From BOG-908 sp965198915 (GTDB lineage: Bacteria; Pseudomonadota; Alphaproteobacteria; Acetobacterales; Acetobacteraceae), in contig CBDAQC010000004.1 in assembly GCA_965198915.1 (NCBI GenBank), positions 310,001 through 374,000 on the forward strand: a DNA stretch of 64,000 bases, given 5' to 3'. Every line of letters begins with the position of its first letter. Position 1 is the stretch's first letter. Of this stretch, positions 1 through 7,450 are shown piece by piece. The notes under the pieces were generated by a model, which was not told the origin of the DNA, did not search any database, and worked only from the letters and a program-made list of their open reading frames with translations. Both the position numbers and the translations under genes were made by a program.

Positions 1-962
1 AAGAAACCGACCGGCCCCAGTCCCGCGCCCTTCTTCGCCGCGTCGAGCACGCTGTAGAAGCCCTCCCATATGGGAGAGGAGACGCTGGTTCCGCCCAAGG
101 TCCTCCAGCCGCCGTTCATCGCGGAGTAGACTGCCACACCGGTTTCCGGGTTCGCGACCGCGGCGACATCCGGGACGTTGCGGTACGTCTTGGAAGCCCC
201 GTTCGGACGTCCGACGAACTGCTGGTAGGTTGGTATCGGCCAGTACGTGCTGATCCCGCCGCCGGTAGCGCCGTGATAGGAGTTCAGCAGGTTCCACGTC
301 TCCTCGCTCTCGTATAGCGCGGCGTTGTTCGTGAACAATGTCGTTCCACCGACGGCGGTCAGGTAGGGTTGGGTCGACGGATCCGAGACGTTGTAGCCGA
401 CGCCGGCGCGTCCATAGGCGCCGTCGTCACCTGTGCTAGCGAAAACCTGTTGTCCTTGCGCCGCCAGCTGTAGGAAGAGCGGGCCTTCCGCCGCGATCTG
501 TGCGCTGCCCTGGATCGCCTCGTCGGTGCCGTAGGAGATGCTGATCGTTTGCGCCGTGTCGTCGTTGGCCATGGCCGTGAGTGCATCGAGCAGCGCCACG
601 CCGAAGCTGTCGTCCCCGTCCTCATAGACGAGCACCTGCTTGGCGGCGGGGTTCATCGCGATCTCCATGTCGATGTCGAGGACTGCCTCGAACTCGACAC
701 CTGGGTCATTGACGCCGCCTCCGTAGCCATTGACGAGCCGCGGCGCCACGGGGACGTTCGGCAACTTGTTCTTGGTGAGGTAGGTCGCGACGTCCAAGGG
801 GAAGTAGCCGCCTTGCTCGAACACCGCCAGTGTCTCGCTGGCCCGTTTGGTCGAGTTGACCTGAGCGAGGGCGCGGCATTCGAGCAGATGACTGCTACGC
901 CGGTTAACGCACTTGCGTTTCCCTAGGCGGCCTAAACACGCCTGCTTCCTGCGACAGTTCAT
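1..962 (-). pseudogene. S53 (sedolisin/kumamolisin) peptidase, propeptide missing, runs off left edge
   Basis: Translating the minus strand leftward from about 890 gives an uninterrupted S53 serine-carboxyl peptidase catalytic domain. Its start, around LAVFEQGGY, matches the first strand of the family's catalytic domain. The Glu/Asp pair (FEAVLDID, E and D four apart), the oxyanion-Asp segment (STGDDGAYG) and the nucleophile motif GGTSVSSP are all present. S53 enzymes are normally made with a propeptide of roughly 170-200 residues. Here the frame upstream of 890 stays open to an ATG at 962, but reads as low-complexity Arg/Cys-rich sequence with no family resemblance and no SD. The break falls at the propeptide/catalytic-domain junction, so a deletion or rearrangement probably removed the N-terminus. 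The C-terminus lies outside the window. Family assignment is secure; pseudogene status is inferred. Confidence 0.75.
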
Positions 963-1265
963 GACTGCTGTGCGCCAATCTCGGACGTCAGGCGTCGTTG
1001 ACGGCGCGCTCCGAACCGGACGTAGACAACGGCCTCGGCTGAACCCGCAGCGGCGTCGAGGTTTGAGTGTGAGACTATCAGTAATCAAACAGGAGCAGAA
1101 TGTGTCGACGCTGAGCTGCTGGTCCAAGCGCTGACGTGCATGGACTTCTGCGACACGCCATCAAATTGGTTTCAGCAAGAGATCGCGTCCAAAGTTAAGT
1201 AGCCGGGTACTTCGGTGCGCCTATAGTGCGAGGCCGCAACAGCAACCCTTGTTTAATCCGCGCCT
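963..1265. other. gap without a recognisable gene
   Basis: About 300 bases between the truncated peptidase and the response-regulator stop codon. Short open frames on both strands look like chance Arg-rich translations. I see no convincing terminator and no remnant of an S53 propeptide. Confidence 0.5.
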
Positions 1266-2585
1266 CTAAATACCATATAGTTGCATCTTAGTATGCAGAA
1301 GTTGCCGGTGTATTCCGAGTTTCCGGGCCGCTTCCGCGCGGTTGCCGCCCGTCGCGATTAAGGCCCGCTTGATCATCTCCTCCTCTAGCCGGCGCAGCGC
1401 TCCAGGCAACGAGCCATCCTGGCCGTCGGAGGGTGGTTCCGCACCCGCTTGGCCGAGGAAGTCGAAGTCGCTGGCATGCAGCACGGCATGGGCGCTCATC
1501 GCGGCCGCGCGTTGCATCACGTTGCGCAGCTCCCTGACATTGCCCGGCCAGCCATGCGCCACCAGGCGCGCCGCAGCCGGTGCAGAGAGCCGCCTCGGCG
1601 GCCCGCCCGCGGCAGCGAGTGCGAGGAAGTGCTCGGCTAGCGGTACCGTGTCGGCGAGCCGTTCACGCAGCGGCGGCAGGCGCAGCGGCACCACGCCCAA
1701 CCGGTAGAACAGGTCCTCTCGGAATCGGCCCTCCCGCACGGCGGCGGCGAGGTCGCGGTGCGTGGCGGCCACGATGCGCACGTCGATCGGCACTGCCCTG
1801 CCGCCCACCGGCACCACCTCGCGCTCCTGGATCACGCGCAGCATCTTAGCCTGCATTCCGAGGTCCATGTCGCCGATCTCGTCGAGGAACACCGTGCCGC
1901 CCTGGGCGTCCCGAAAAGATCCCGAACGGTCCCCCATCGCGCCGGTGAAGGCGCCGCGCACGTGGCCGAATAGTTCGCTCTCCAGCAGCTCGGTTGGAAT
2001 CGCCGCACAGTTTATGGCGACGAACGGCTTCTTCGCCCGCCTGCCGTAGTGGTGCAGCGCGCGGGCGACCACCTCCTTGCCCGTCCCGGTCTCGCCGGTG
2101 ATCAGCACGGTAACGTCGGAATCGGCGAGCTTGCCGATCGCCTTCTGCACCTCGCGCAGTGCAGCGCTGTCGCCCACCATCGCACCCTCCTGCCCGGCGG
2201 CGGCGTATGCCGTGTTCGCGCCGGCCGCGGCCGGCAGCAAGCGGCCGAGAAGCCCAGCCAGTTCGGCCCGTCCGACCGGTTTGGCGATGTGATCCACCGC
2301 GCCCAGCCGCATCGCCTCGATCGTGTTCTCCGCCGTGGGTACCGCCGTCAGGATGGCGACCGGCGGCGATGCCGGGCGGGCCCGGATGCGCCGTAGCACG
2401 TCCATGCCGCCCAGCCCTGGCATGCGCAGATCCAGCAACACAGCGGCCACGTCCACCTCGTCGAGCAAGGCCAGCGCTGCGGTGCCGTCCGCGGCCGCCA
2501 CCGGCGCGTGGCCGAGGTCGCCGAGCGTGTCGCAAATGTCCGCGCGAAGCGCGGCATCGTCATCGACGATCAGAATGACGGCCAT
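1266..2585 (-). CDS. sigma-54-dependent response regulator, NtrC family
   Basis: This 439-residue protein has the classic three-domain layout. The receiver domain has an acidic cluster at D8-D10, phospho-acceptor D52 in LLDLRMPG and conserved K102. The AAA+ sigma-54 interaction domain has Walker A GETGTGK at about 164-170 and an intact GAFTGA loop at 211-216 that contacts sigma-54. A Fis-type helix-turn-helix lies at the C-terminus (GGNRAEAARKLGI). An upstream start at 2666 would add 27 Arg/Ala-rich residues, so I start at the Met directly before the receiver strand (VILIVDDD). The start lies inside the end of the sensor-kinase gene (overlap about 16 bp), so the two are translationally coupled. 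The intact GAFTGA loop implies it activates sigma-54 promoters, and one lies just upstream of the divergent operon at 4158. Confidence 0.95.
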   Translation of the reverse strand: MAVILIVDDDAALRADICDTLGDLGHAPVAAADGTAALALLDEVDVAAVLLDLRMPGLGGMDVLRRIRARPASPPVAILTAVPTAENTIEAMRLGAVDHIAKPVGRAELAGLLGRLLPAAAGANTAYAAAGQEGAMVGDSAALREVQKAIGKLADSDVTVLITGETGTGKEVVARALHHYGRRAKKPFVAINCAAIPTELLESELFGHVRGAFTGAMGDRSGSFRDAQGGTVFLDEIGDMDLGMQAKMLRVIQEREVVPVGGRAVPIDVRIVAATHRDLAAAVREGRFREDLFYRLGVVPLRLPPLRERLADTVPLAEHFLALAAAGGPPRRLSAPAAARLVAHGWPGNVRELRNVMQRAAAMSAHAVLHASDFDFLGQAGAEPPSDGQDGSLPGALRRLEEEMIKRALIATGGNRAEAARKLGIHRQLLHTKMQLYGI

Positions 2586-4018
2586 GGCAGCTCCAACACG
2601 AACGCGGCGCCGGGCCCGCCCGACAAGCTGCCCAGCGTCAGGCGGCCGCCATGCACCTCGGCGCATTCGCGCGCGATCGCAAGGCCCAGCCCCGTGCCCT
2701 CCGGCCGGCCGGTGACGAACGGCTCGAACAGGGTCTCACGCAGCTCGGCCGCGACACCCGGTCCGTTGTCGCGCACGACCATGCGAAGCGCGCCGCCGCT
2801 GCGGCCTGCACAGAGCGTCACCTCGGCGCCGGCGCCGGCGCATTGTATGGCGTTACCGATCAGGTTGCCGAGCACGCGCGCCACCAGCACCCGGTCGAAC
2901 CGCGCCTCGGCCACGTCGGTGCGCGTGGTGAGCGTGATCCCTGCCCGGTTGGCGGCGTCGCGGTGTTCGCCGGCGAGCCCGGCCAGGAACGCGGCCACGG
3001 CCACGTCGCTCGGCATCGTCTGGCGCGGTTGCGTGAACGCCAGCAGGTCCGCCACCAGCCCGTCAAGCCGCGCAATCTGGCCCAGCATGCCGTGCAGCGC
3101 CTGCCGTCGCCGCGCATCGTCGCCGGCAAGCGCGTTCTCCGCCTTCAGTTGCATCGACGCGATCGGGTTCCTGATCTCGTGCGCCACGCCCGCCGCCACG
3201 CGGCCCAGCGCGGCCAGGCGCTCGGCGGCGGCAACCCGGCGCGCCAGCGCCTCGCTCTGGCGCTGGCCTTCGGCCAGCCGGTGCCCGGCCTCGTTCAGCG
3301 CGTCCACGATCTGGTCCAGTTCACGCTCGCCGGTGCGCGCCAGCGCCGGCATGGTCGGCCCGCCCAGCGACAGCGCCGCCTCGATGCGGCCGACATGGCG
3401 CGACCAGAGCAGCAGCAGCCAGCTCAGCCAGCCGGACGTGCCCAGCACCACGAACAGCAGCAACGCCAGGCCGAGGCGGAGCCGGTCCAGCCCTAGGCTG
3501 ATCGGCACCGCCTCCCTTACCCACGCGGTCAGGCCGGGCAGCGGCGCCTCCAGCGGGCAGGCCGCCAGCACCGCCGGGCCGCCGGGCGTTCGCAGCCGGC
3601 GTGCCACGTCGCGCTCGTCCTCCTCCGCGTCATGGCTGGCAGCGGCGATCGCGGCCTGATCGGCGCCGGGCAGCGCCTGCCACGCCCCGGCACCGGCGTA
3701 GGCCAGCAGACCGCTTTGGGCCGACCAAATGCCGCCCTGCACTTGCGGCGACGGCGACAACGCCAAACCGACGATGGCGGCGAGGCTGCGGCGCAACGCC
3801 GGGTCGTCGAGCCCGGCGTCGCTGCCGTCCCAGCCGCGCGTGTAGAACGCATAGCGCCCGCGTATCGCCGCGCACGCGCTGGCGACCTCGACCTGCGCCC
3901 TCTGCACCTGCGCGGCGGCGGATTGCCTGTACAACCCGAACAGGATCGTCCCGACACCGATCGAAGCCGCGGCGGTGACGGCCCATAGGATCCATAGCCG
4001 GGACCGCAGCGATCGCAT
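2570..4018 (-). CDS. membrane sensor histidine kinase
   Basis: This is a 482-residue kinase. TM1 is at about 8-30. An extracytoplasmic sensor domain of roughly 145 residues follows. TM2 is at about 181-205, then a HAMP-like linker to about 255. The dimerisation/phosphotransfer domain has phospho-acceptor H280 in VAHEIRNP. The HATPase domain has the N box (NLIGNAIQ), G1 (DNGPGVA) and G2 (GTGLGLA) motifs. It overlaps the NtrC-type regulator gene and is surely its cognate kinase. The sensor domain resembles no PAS or Cache family that I recognise, so the ligand is unknown. The gene is divergent from the operon starting at 4224, and the 205-bp spacer holds a sigma-54 promoter. No clear SD precedes the ATG at 4018. 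Confidence 0.93.
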   Translation of the reverse strand: MRSLRSRLWILWAVTAAASIGVGTILFGLYRQSAAAQVQRAQVEVASACAAIRGRYAFYTRGWDGSDAGLDDPALRRSLAAIVGLALSPSPQVQGGIWSAQSGLLAYAGAGAWQALPGADQAAIAAASHDAEEDERDVARRLRTPGGPAVLAACPLEAPLPGLTAWVREAVPISLGLDRLRLGLALLLFVVLGTSGWLSWLLLLWSRHVGRIEAALSLGGPTMPALARTGERELDQIVDALNEAGHRLAEGQRQSEALARRVAAAERLAALGRVAAGVAHEIRNPIASMQLKAENALAGDDARRRQALHGMLGQIARLDGLVADLLAFTQPRQTMPSDVAVAAFLAGLAGEHRDAANRAGITLTTRTDVAEARFDRVLVARVLGNLIGNAIQCAGAGAEVTLCAGRSGGALRMVVRDNGPGVAAELRETLFEPFVTGRPEGTGLGLAIARECAEVHGGRLTLGSLSGGPGAAFVLELPWPSF

Positions 4019-4076
4019 GACGGCCTATATCGCCGCCGGCCGCCGGCGGGGCAAGAGACGTGTGTCCGTCTTGAAG

Positions 4077-4104
4077 CCGGACGCGGTGTCGGCAATCCGG
4101 ACGC
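4077..4104 (+). promoter_or_regulatory. possible activator-binding direct repeat upstream of the sigma-54 promoter
   Basis: The octamer CCGGACGC occurs at 4077-4084 and again at 4097-4104, 20 bp apart (about two helical turns), some 55-80 bp upstream of the -24/-12 element. NtrC-type activators bind paired sites at such distances. In GC-rich DNA two octamers could coincide by chance, so this is only a candidate. Confidence 0.25.
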
Positions 4105-4157
4105 CGCGGCTCACCGCAGGCAAGCCAAAATGTAGCATAAGCAGAGTCTTAAGTCCC

Positions 4158-4173
4158 TGGCACGCCGCCTGCA
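4158..4173 (+). promoter_or_regulatory. sigma-54 (-24/-12) promoter
   Basis: TGGCACGCCGCCTGCA matches the sigma-54 consensus TGGCACG-N4-TTGCA at every fixed position except one (C for the first T of TTGCA). The invariant GG (4159-4160) and GC (4171-4172) have the required 10-bp gap. Transcription would begin near 4184, about 40 bp before the small gene at 4224. The adjacent divergent genes encode an NtrC-type activator with an intact GAFTGA loop and its kinase, which supports function. Confidence 0.85.
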
Positions 4174-4223
4174 AACTAATCCTGCGGGTCGCGAAAGGCC
4201 GCGACGCCGACAGGAGACGCACC

Positions 4224-4433
4224 ATGACGACCATGAGCTTCGACGCCGCCCGCGGCGCAAACACGTTCGCCGCCAAACGTTCGCCGCGCCAGTGCTTCGC
4301 CGCCCGCCTCGCCGTGCTGCAGGCCTGCCAGGAGCAGGCCCCGCATCTCAGCGCTGTGTTCGGCGTGGTCGGCCGCCTTGTGCTGGCCGCCGCTCCCGCC
4401 GGCGCGTTGGCCTGGCTGTTCGTCTTCGCCTGA
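4224..4433 (+). CDS. small protein, first gene behind the sigma-54 promoter
   Basis: This 69-residue protein starts at an ATG with a good SD (AGGAG, 6 bases upstream), about 40 bp after the predicted transcription start. An earlier in-frame ATG at 3975 would place the start inside the kinase gene and upstream of the promoter, so I reject it. The N-terminal half is hydrophilic (FAAKRSPRQCFAARLAVLQA). The C-terminal third is one hydrophobic segment (VVGRLVLAAAPAGALAWLFV) that could be a single membrane helix ending in FVFA. I recognise no family. Its place at the head of the operon suggests a membrane-associated accessory or sensory micro-protein. Confidence 0.65.
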   Translation: MTTMSFDAARGANTFAAKRSPRQCFAARLAVLQACQEQAPHLSAVFGVVGRLVLAAAPAGALAWLFVFA

Positions 4434-4468
4434 ACGCAGCATCCTCCCGAGCCAAGAAACCCCGTGCC

Positions 4469-4741
4469 ATGGGCATCTTCTCCTTCCTTGCGGACGTCGT
4501 GCACTCCAGCCGCAACGCCCTGCTCGTCAGCGCCCAGGGCTCGGAGATCATCCGTCTCACCAATCCGGACGACAGGGGACAGGCTAGGGTGGTGCGTATC
4601 GATCCGAACCCGAACTGGCCGAAGAGAGTGAGCAATCCTCATTCTGGAACGACAAAAACGTCGCTTTCTGCGCCTGCATCCATGCAACGGATGCGCGAAA
4701 ATAGTTTGAGCAGCGCAGGGAGCAAGGCTTTCCATTCCTAA
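4469..4741 (+). CDS. small hypothetical protein
   Basis: A possible 90-residue protein starting MGIFSFLADVV. The first 55 residues read like real protein (hydrophobic start, then SEIIRLTNPDDRGQARVVRIDP). The last 35 are Ser/Arg-rich and AT-richer than the flanks, as if a chance extension beyond a frameshift or deletion. The SD is weak. It lies 35 bp after the small membrane protein and 118 bp before the exported repeat protein. No family recognised. It may be a broken gene. Confidence 0.35.
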   Translation: MGIFSFLADVVHSSRNALLVSAQGSEIIRLTNPDDRGQARVVRIDPNPNWPKRVSNPHSGTTKTSLSAPASMQRMRENSLSSAGSKAFHS

Positions 4742-4858
4742 AAGAGGAGCGTTTCCGCGACGGCTCCGCACGGCGCAAGCGGACACGTCTTCCCACGCCG
4801 GCGGCCATGTATGCCGTAAAAAGCACAGGTGATCCCAGGCCTTTCAATCGAGGACAAA

Positions 4859-5545
4859 ATGCAGACATCGCGATTTCTCCAAACACTCCTGAGCCTGACG
4901 CTGCTCGGCGGCGGCGTGGCGGCGGCGCAGAGCGCTTCCACCTACGACCCCGCGCAACTGCCGGCCTTTCACGGACGGGTCGCGCAGTACGACCTGTCCT
5001 CGCGCGGCGGGGTGGACGGCATCATCCTTGATGACGGCACCGAGGTGCACACGCCGCGCCACCTCGACGACGAGCTCGTGGCCGCCGTCAAGCCTGGCGA
5101 CGCCGTCACGATCCACGGCCTGAAAGCGCGCGAGCTGAAGCTGATCCAGGCGATGTCGATCACCAACGATGCAAGCGCGGCCACCGTCGCCGATACCGAC
5201 GATGATGACGAACACGGACACCGTCATGACGGGCGCGGGCGGGGGCGCGACGACGGTGATGACCAGTCCACGCAGGCGGTGTTGCACGGCCTGATCGGAT
5301 TGCAGCTGCACGACACGGCGGGAAACCTCGACGGCGTGGTGCTGGAAGACCACACGGTCGTCCACCTCGCAACCGCCGACGCGGAGAAGTCGGCCGCGGC
5401 ACTGGCGCCTGGCCAGATGCTATTCGTCCGCGGCGACGCGCAGGCCGGCGCCACGGGCAAGATGATCCGGGCGGACGCCATCGGGCCGTCGGCGGACCGG
5501 ATGACGGTGTTCGCTACGCCCCGCCACGGACGGCACTACCGATGA
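4859..5545 (+). CDS. exported protein with two related beta-rich repeats and an Asp/His-rich linker
   Basis: This 228-residue protein begins at the ATG preceded by GAGGAC, directly before a signal peptide (residues 1-23, hydrophobic SLTLLGGGVAAA, cleavage near AAAQSA). Repeat A (about 34-82) contains YDLSSRGGVDGIILDDGTEVH and ends in a KPGDAVTIHGL-type strand. Repeat B (about 148-195) has the same layout (LDGVVLEDHTVVH, then APGQMLFVRG). The pattern of G-x-V/L-DG-hydrophobic-L-x-D/G-x-T-VH, then PG and a strand, suggests two small OB-like or beta-barrel domains. Between them lies a charged linker of Asp, Glu, His, Arg and Gly (TDDDDEHGHRHDGRG) that could bind metal. A paralogue follows at 5601. 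Likely periplasmic; function unknown. Some alphaproteobacterial and Burkholderia-type genomes carry similar unnamed proteins, from memory. Confidence 0.8.
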   Translation: MQTSRFLQTLLSLTLLGGGVAAAQSASTYDPAQLPAFHGRVAQYDLSSRGGVDGIILDDGTEVHTPRHLDDELVAAVKPGDAVTIHGLKARELKLIQAMSITNDASAATVADTDDDDEHGHRHDGRGRGRDDGDDQSTQAVLHGLIGLQLHDTAGNLDGVVLEDHTVVHLATADAEKSAAALAPGQMLFVRGDAQAGATGKMIRADAIGPSADRMTVFATPRHGRHYR

Positions 5546-5600
5546 GTCACCCCTCGGCAAGTCGGTGCCGGCTGCGCCGACAACCAGGAAGGAGGTCGCG

Positions 5601-6254
5601 ATGCCCAGCCGCATTTGGCACTCGGCGGTGATCGGCGCCGTGCTGTCCGTCGCGTCCGAGCAGGCGGCGCCCGCGCAGGCCGCCTCGCCGTACGATCTAC
5701 GGCAACTGCCCGTCTTCCACGGCAAAGTTGCGCAATATGACCTGGACCGGAGCGGCCGTGTCGATGGCCTGATACTCGAAGGCGGAACCGAAGTGCACAC
5801 GGCGTCGCACCTCGCGGCCCAGCTCGTGGCTGTCGTCAAGCCGGGCGACGCCGTGACGATCTACGGCATCAGGGCACGCGTGATCGACCTCGTGCAAGCG
5901 ATGTCCGTGTCGAACGACGCGAGTGCCGCTGCCGTCGTCGATGCCGGCATCGATTCCGATGCCGCCTGGGACGGTGACGACGGAAGTGCCGGCAAAATCC
6001 AGGCGGACGCGCAAGGCACGATCACGTCGCAGCTTCACGATGCGGGCGGCAACCTCGATGGCGTGCTGCTCGCCGACCGCACGGTCGTGCACTTGCCGCC
6101 ACGCGCCGCAGCGCGCCTGGCGGCCCAGCTCGCGCCGGGGCAGAAGCTATTCGCGCGCGGCATCGGCCGGACCAGCCTGCTCGGGCGGGTGGTTGACGCG
6201 CGCGAGGTGGGACCCTCGCGCGACCGGACCGCGCCGTTGCGGGGCGGCCTGTAG
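5601..6254 (+). CDS. exported protein, paralogue of the product at 4859
   Basis: A 217-residue protein with a strong SD (AGGAGGT) just before the ATG. The signal peptide ends around PAQAAS. The mature part aligns throughout with its upstream neighbour: YDLRQLPVFHGKVAQYDL against YDPAQLPAFHGRVAQYDL, the DG..L..GTEVH repeat-A core, the QAMSVSNDASA segment, and repeat B (NLDGVLLADRTVVHLP, LAPGQKLFARG). The Asp/His-rich linker is reduced to a short acidic stretch without histidine. The pair is a tandem duplication that has diverged mainly in the linker. The GTG of the next gene follows the stop codon directly, so this belongs to the same operon as the membrane proteins and the efflux system. Confidence 0.8.
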   Translation: MPSRIWHSAVIGAVLSVASEQAAPAQAASPYDLRQLPVFHGKVAQYDLDRSGRVDGLILEGGTEVHTASHLAAQLVAVVKPGDAVTIYGIRARVIDLVQAMSVSNDASAAAVVDAGIDSDAAWDGDDGSAGKIQADAQGTITSQLHDAGGNLDGVLLADRTVVHLPPRAAARLAAQLAPGQKLFARGIGRTSLLGRVVDAREVGPSRDRTAPLRGGL

Positions 6255-7016
6255 GTGCGCGCCGCCAACGTCCCGGCGCTGGGCATGCGCTACTGGGTGG
6301 CGATTTCGCTGGCCAGCGTTTTCGGCTGCAATTGCGGCGACTTCGTCGCCAACCGGCTCGGCCTGGGCGACTGGCGCGGCCTGGTGCCACTCGGCTGCCT
6401 GTTCGCCGGTCTGCTGATAGCCGAGCGCCGCGTCGCGCGCACAAGTGAGGCCTGGTACTGGACCGCCATCATCCTGCTGCGCACGGCGGCGACCAACATT
6501 GCGGACCTCCTGACGCAGGACTTCGCCCTTGCCTACCCATGGGTGCTGACAGGGCTGGAATCGGTGCTGATCCTGACCGTGCTGCCGATTCATCCGCGTG
6601 GGCCGGCGATGCCAGGTGCCGTCCAGCCTGCCACCGGCTCCTGGTACTGGCTGTCGATGCTGACGGCGGGCGCGCTCGGCACCGCGCTGGGTGACTGCAC
6701 TGCCGATGCGTTCAGGCTGGGCACCGGATACGGCACGCTGGCGCTGACGACCGCGCTCCTCATCGTGCTGGCGGCGGGCACGCGCTCGGGCTGGTCCACT
6801 AAGCCCAGCTACTGGTGGGCGATCGTCACCGTGCGCGCGGCGGGGACGACGGGCGGCGACTTCCTGGCGTTCCGCCACGGCGTAGCCCTCGGCCTGCCGC
6901 TCAGCACCGCGCTCACCGGCGGGGTGTTCGTCACGCTGCTCATCCTCTGGCGCCCCGGCAGCAGGCATCCTGAACCGCCCGCGACCCCGCTCCTGCCCAC
7001 CAGACCGCACGGATGA
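6255..7016 (+). CDS. integral membrane protein with four internal repeats (COG4705-like)
   Basis: A 253-residue, very hydrophobic protein. A Tyr-Trp-containing helix followed by a small-residue/Gly-Asp motif repeats four times: MRYWVAISLASVFGCNCGDF, EAWYWTAIILLRTAATNIAD, SWYWLSMLTAGALGTALGD and SYWWAIVTVRAAGTTGGDF. Each repeat spans about two helices, for roughly eight membrane segments. This fits the uncharacterised COG4705 membrane-protein family. The GTG start directly follows the stop of the previous gene; an internal ATG at 6285 is an alternative. The stop overlaps the next ATG by 4 bp. The conserved Asp and Cys residues inside membrane repeats suggest transport or metal/redox binding, but this is not shown. 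Confidence 0.75.
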   Translation: MRAANVPALGMRYWVAISLASVFGCNCGDFVANRLGLGDWRGLVPLGCLFAGLLIAERRVARTSEAWYWTAIILLRTAATNIADLLTQDFALAYPWVLTGLESVLILTVLPIHPRGPAMPGAVQPATGSWYWLSMLTAGALGTALGDCTADAFRLGTGYGTLALTTALLIVLAAGTRSGWSTKPSYWWAIVTVRAAGTTGGDFLAFRHGVALGLPLSTALTGGVFVTLLILWRPGSRHPEPPATPLLPTRPHG

Positions 7017-7450
7017 ACATCATGGCCCGCCTCCGCCAGTGGCACAGCTACCTCGGTTTCCTGATCGCGCCGAGCGTTCTCTTCTTCGCGCTAACCGGCG
7101 CGTTGCAGATCTTCGGCCTGCACGAGGCGCACGGCGCCTACAAACCCTTTGCCGTCGTCGAGAAGCTCGGTAGGCTGCACAAGGATCAGGTCTTCGCGCT
7201 GAGCGACCGCGAGGCCGCGGCGGCGCCGGAACAGCCTCGGGCGGCAGCGACGCCGGCGGCAGACCAGGACGACGCGCCGGGCTGGCGCACGCTCGTGCTC
7301 AAGTGGTTCTTCGCCACGGTGGCGGTGGGGCTGGCGCTCTCAACCCTCCTCGGCCTCTGGATCGGCCTGTCGCACTCCCGCCGCAGACGGCTCTCCGCCG
7401 GCCTGCTTGCGGCGGGCGTGATCATCCCCATCGCCGTGTTGCTGCTGTGA
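7013..7450 (+). CDS. PepSY-associated membrane protein (short form)
   Basis: A 145-residue protein. The N-terminus RLRQWHSYLGFLIAPSVLFF is the typical first helix of PepSY-TM proteins (WHxYxG motif). A hydrophilic Ala/Pro-rich loop of about 60 residues follows. Two further helices (FFATVAVGLALSTLLGLWIG and AGLLAAGVIIPIAVLLL) flank a basic SHSRRRR stretch. It is shorter than full PepSY-TM proteins (about 350-500 residues) and lacks an obvious PepSY domain. It overlaps its upstream neighbour by ATGA and its stop overlaps the GTG of the outer-membrane component, so it is tightly coupled to the efflux genes. Role unknown; the family is often linked to iron or redox processes. Confidence 0.75.
   Translation: MNIMARLRQWHSYLGFLIAPSVLFFALTGALQIFGLHEAHGAYKPFAVVEKLGRLHKDQVFALSDREAAAAPEQPRAAATPAADQDDAPGWRTLVLKWFFATVAVGLALSTLLGLWIGLSHSRRRRLSAGLLAAGVIIPIAVLLL

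Noticed and set aside
2508..3659. A 383-codon plus-strand frame over the kinase gene
   Set aside because: Ser/Arg/Ala-rich, the typical shadow of a high-GC antisense gene. The kinase on the other strand has all its motifs.
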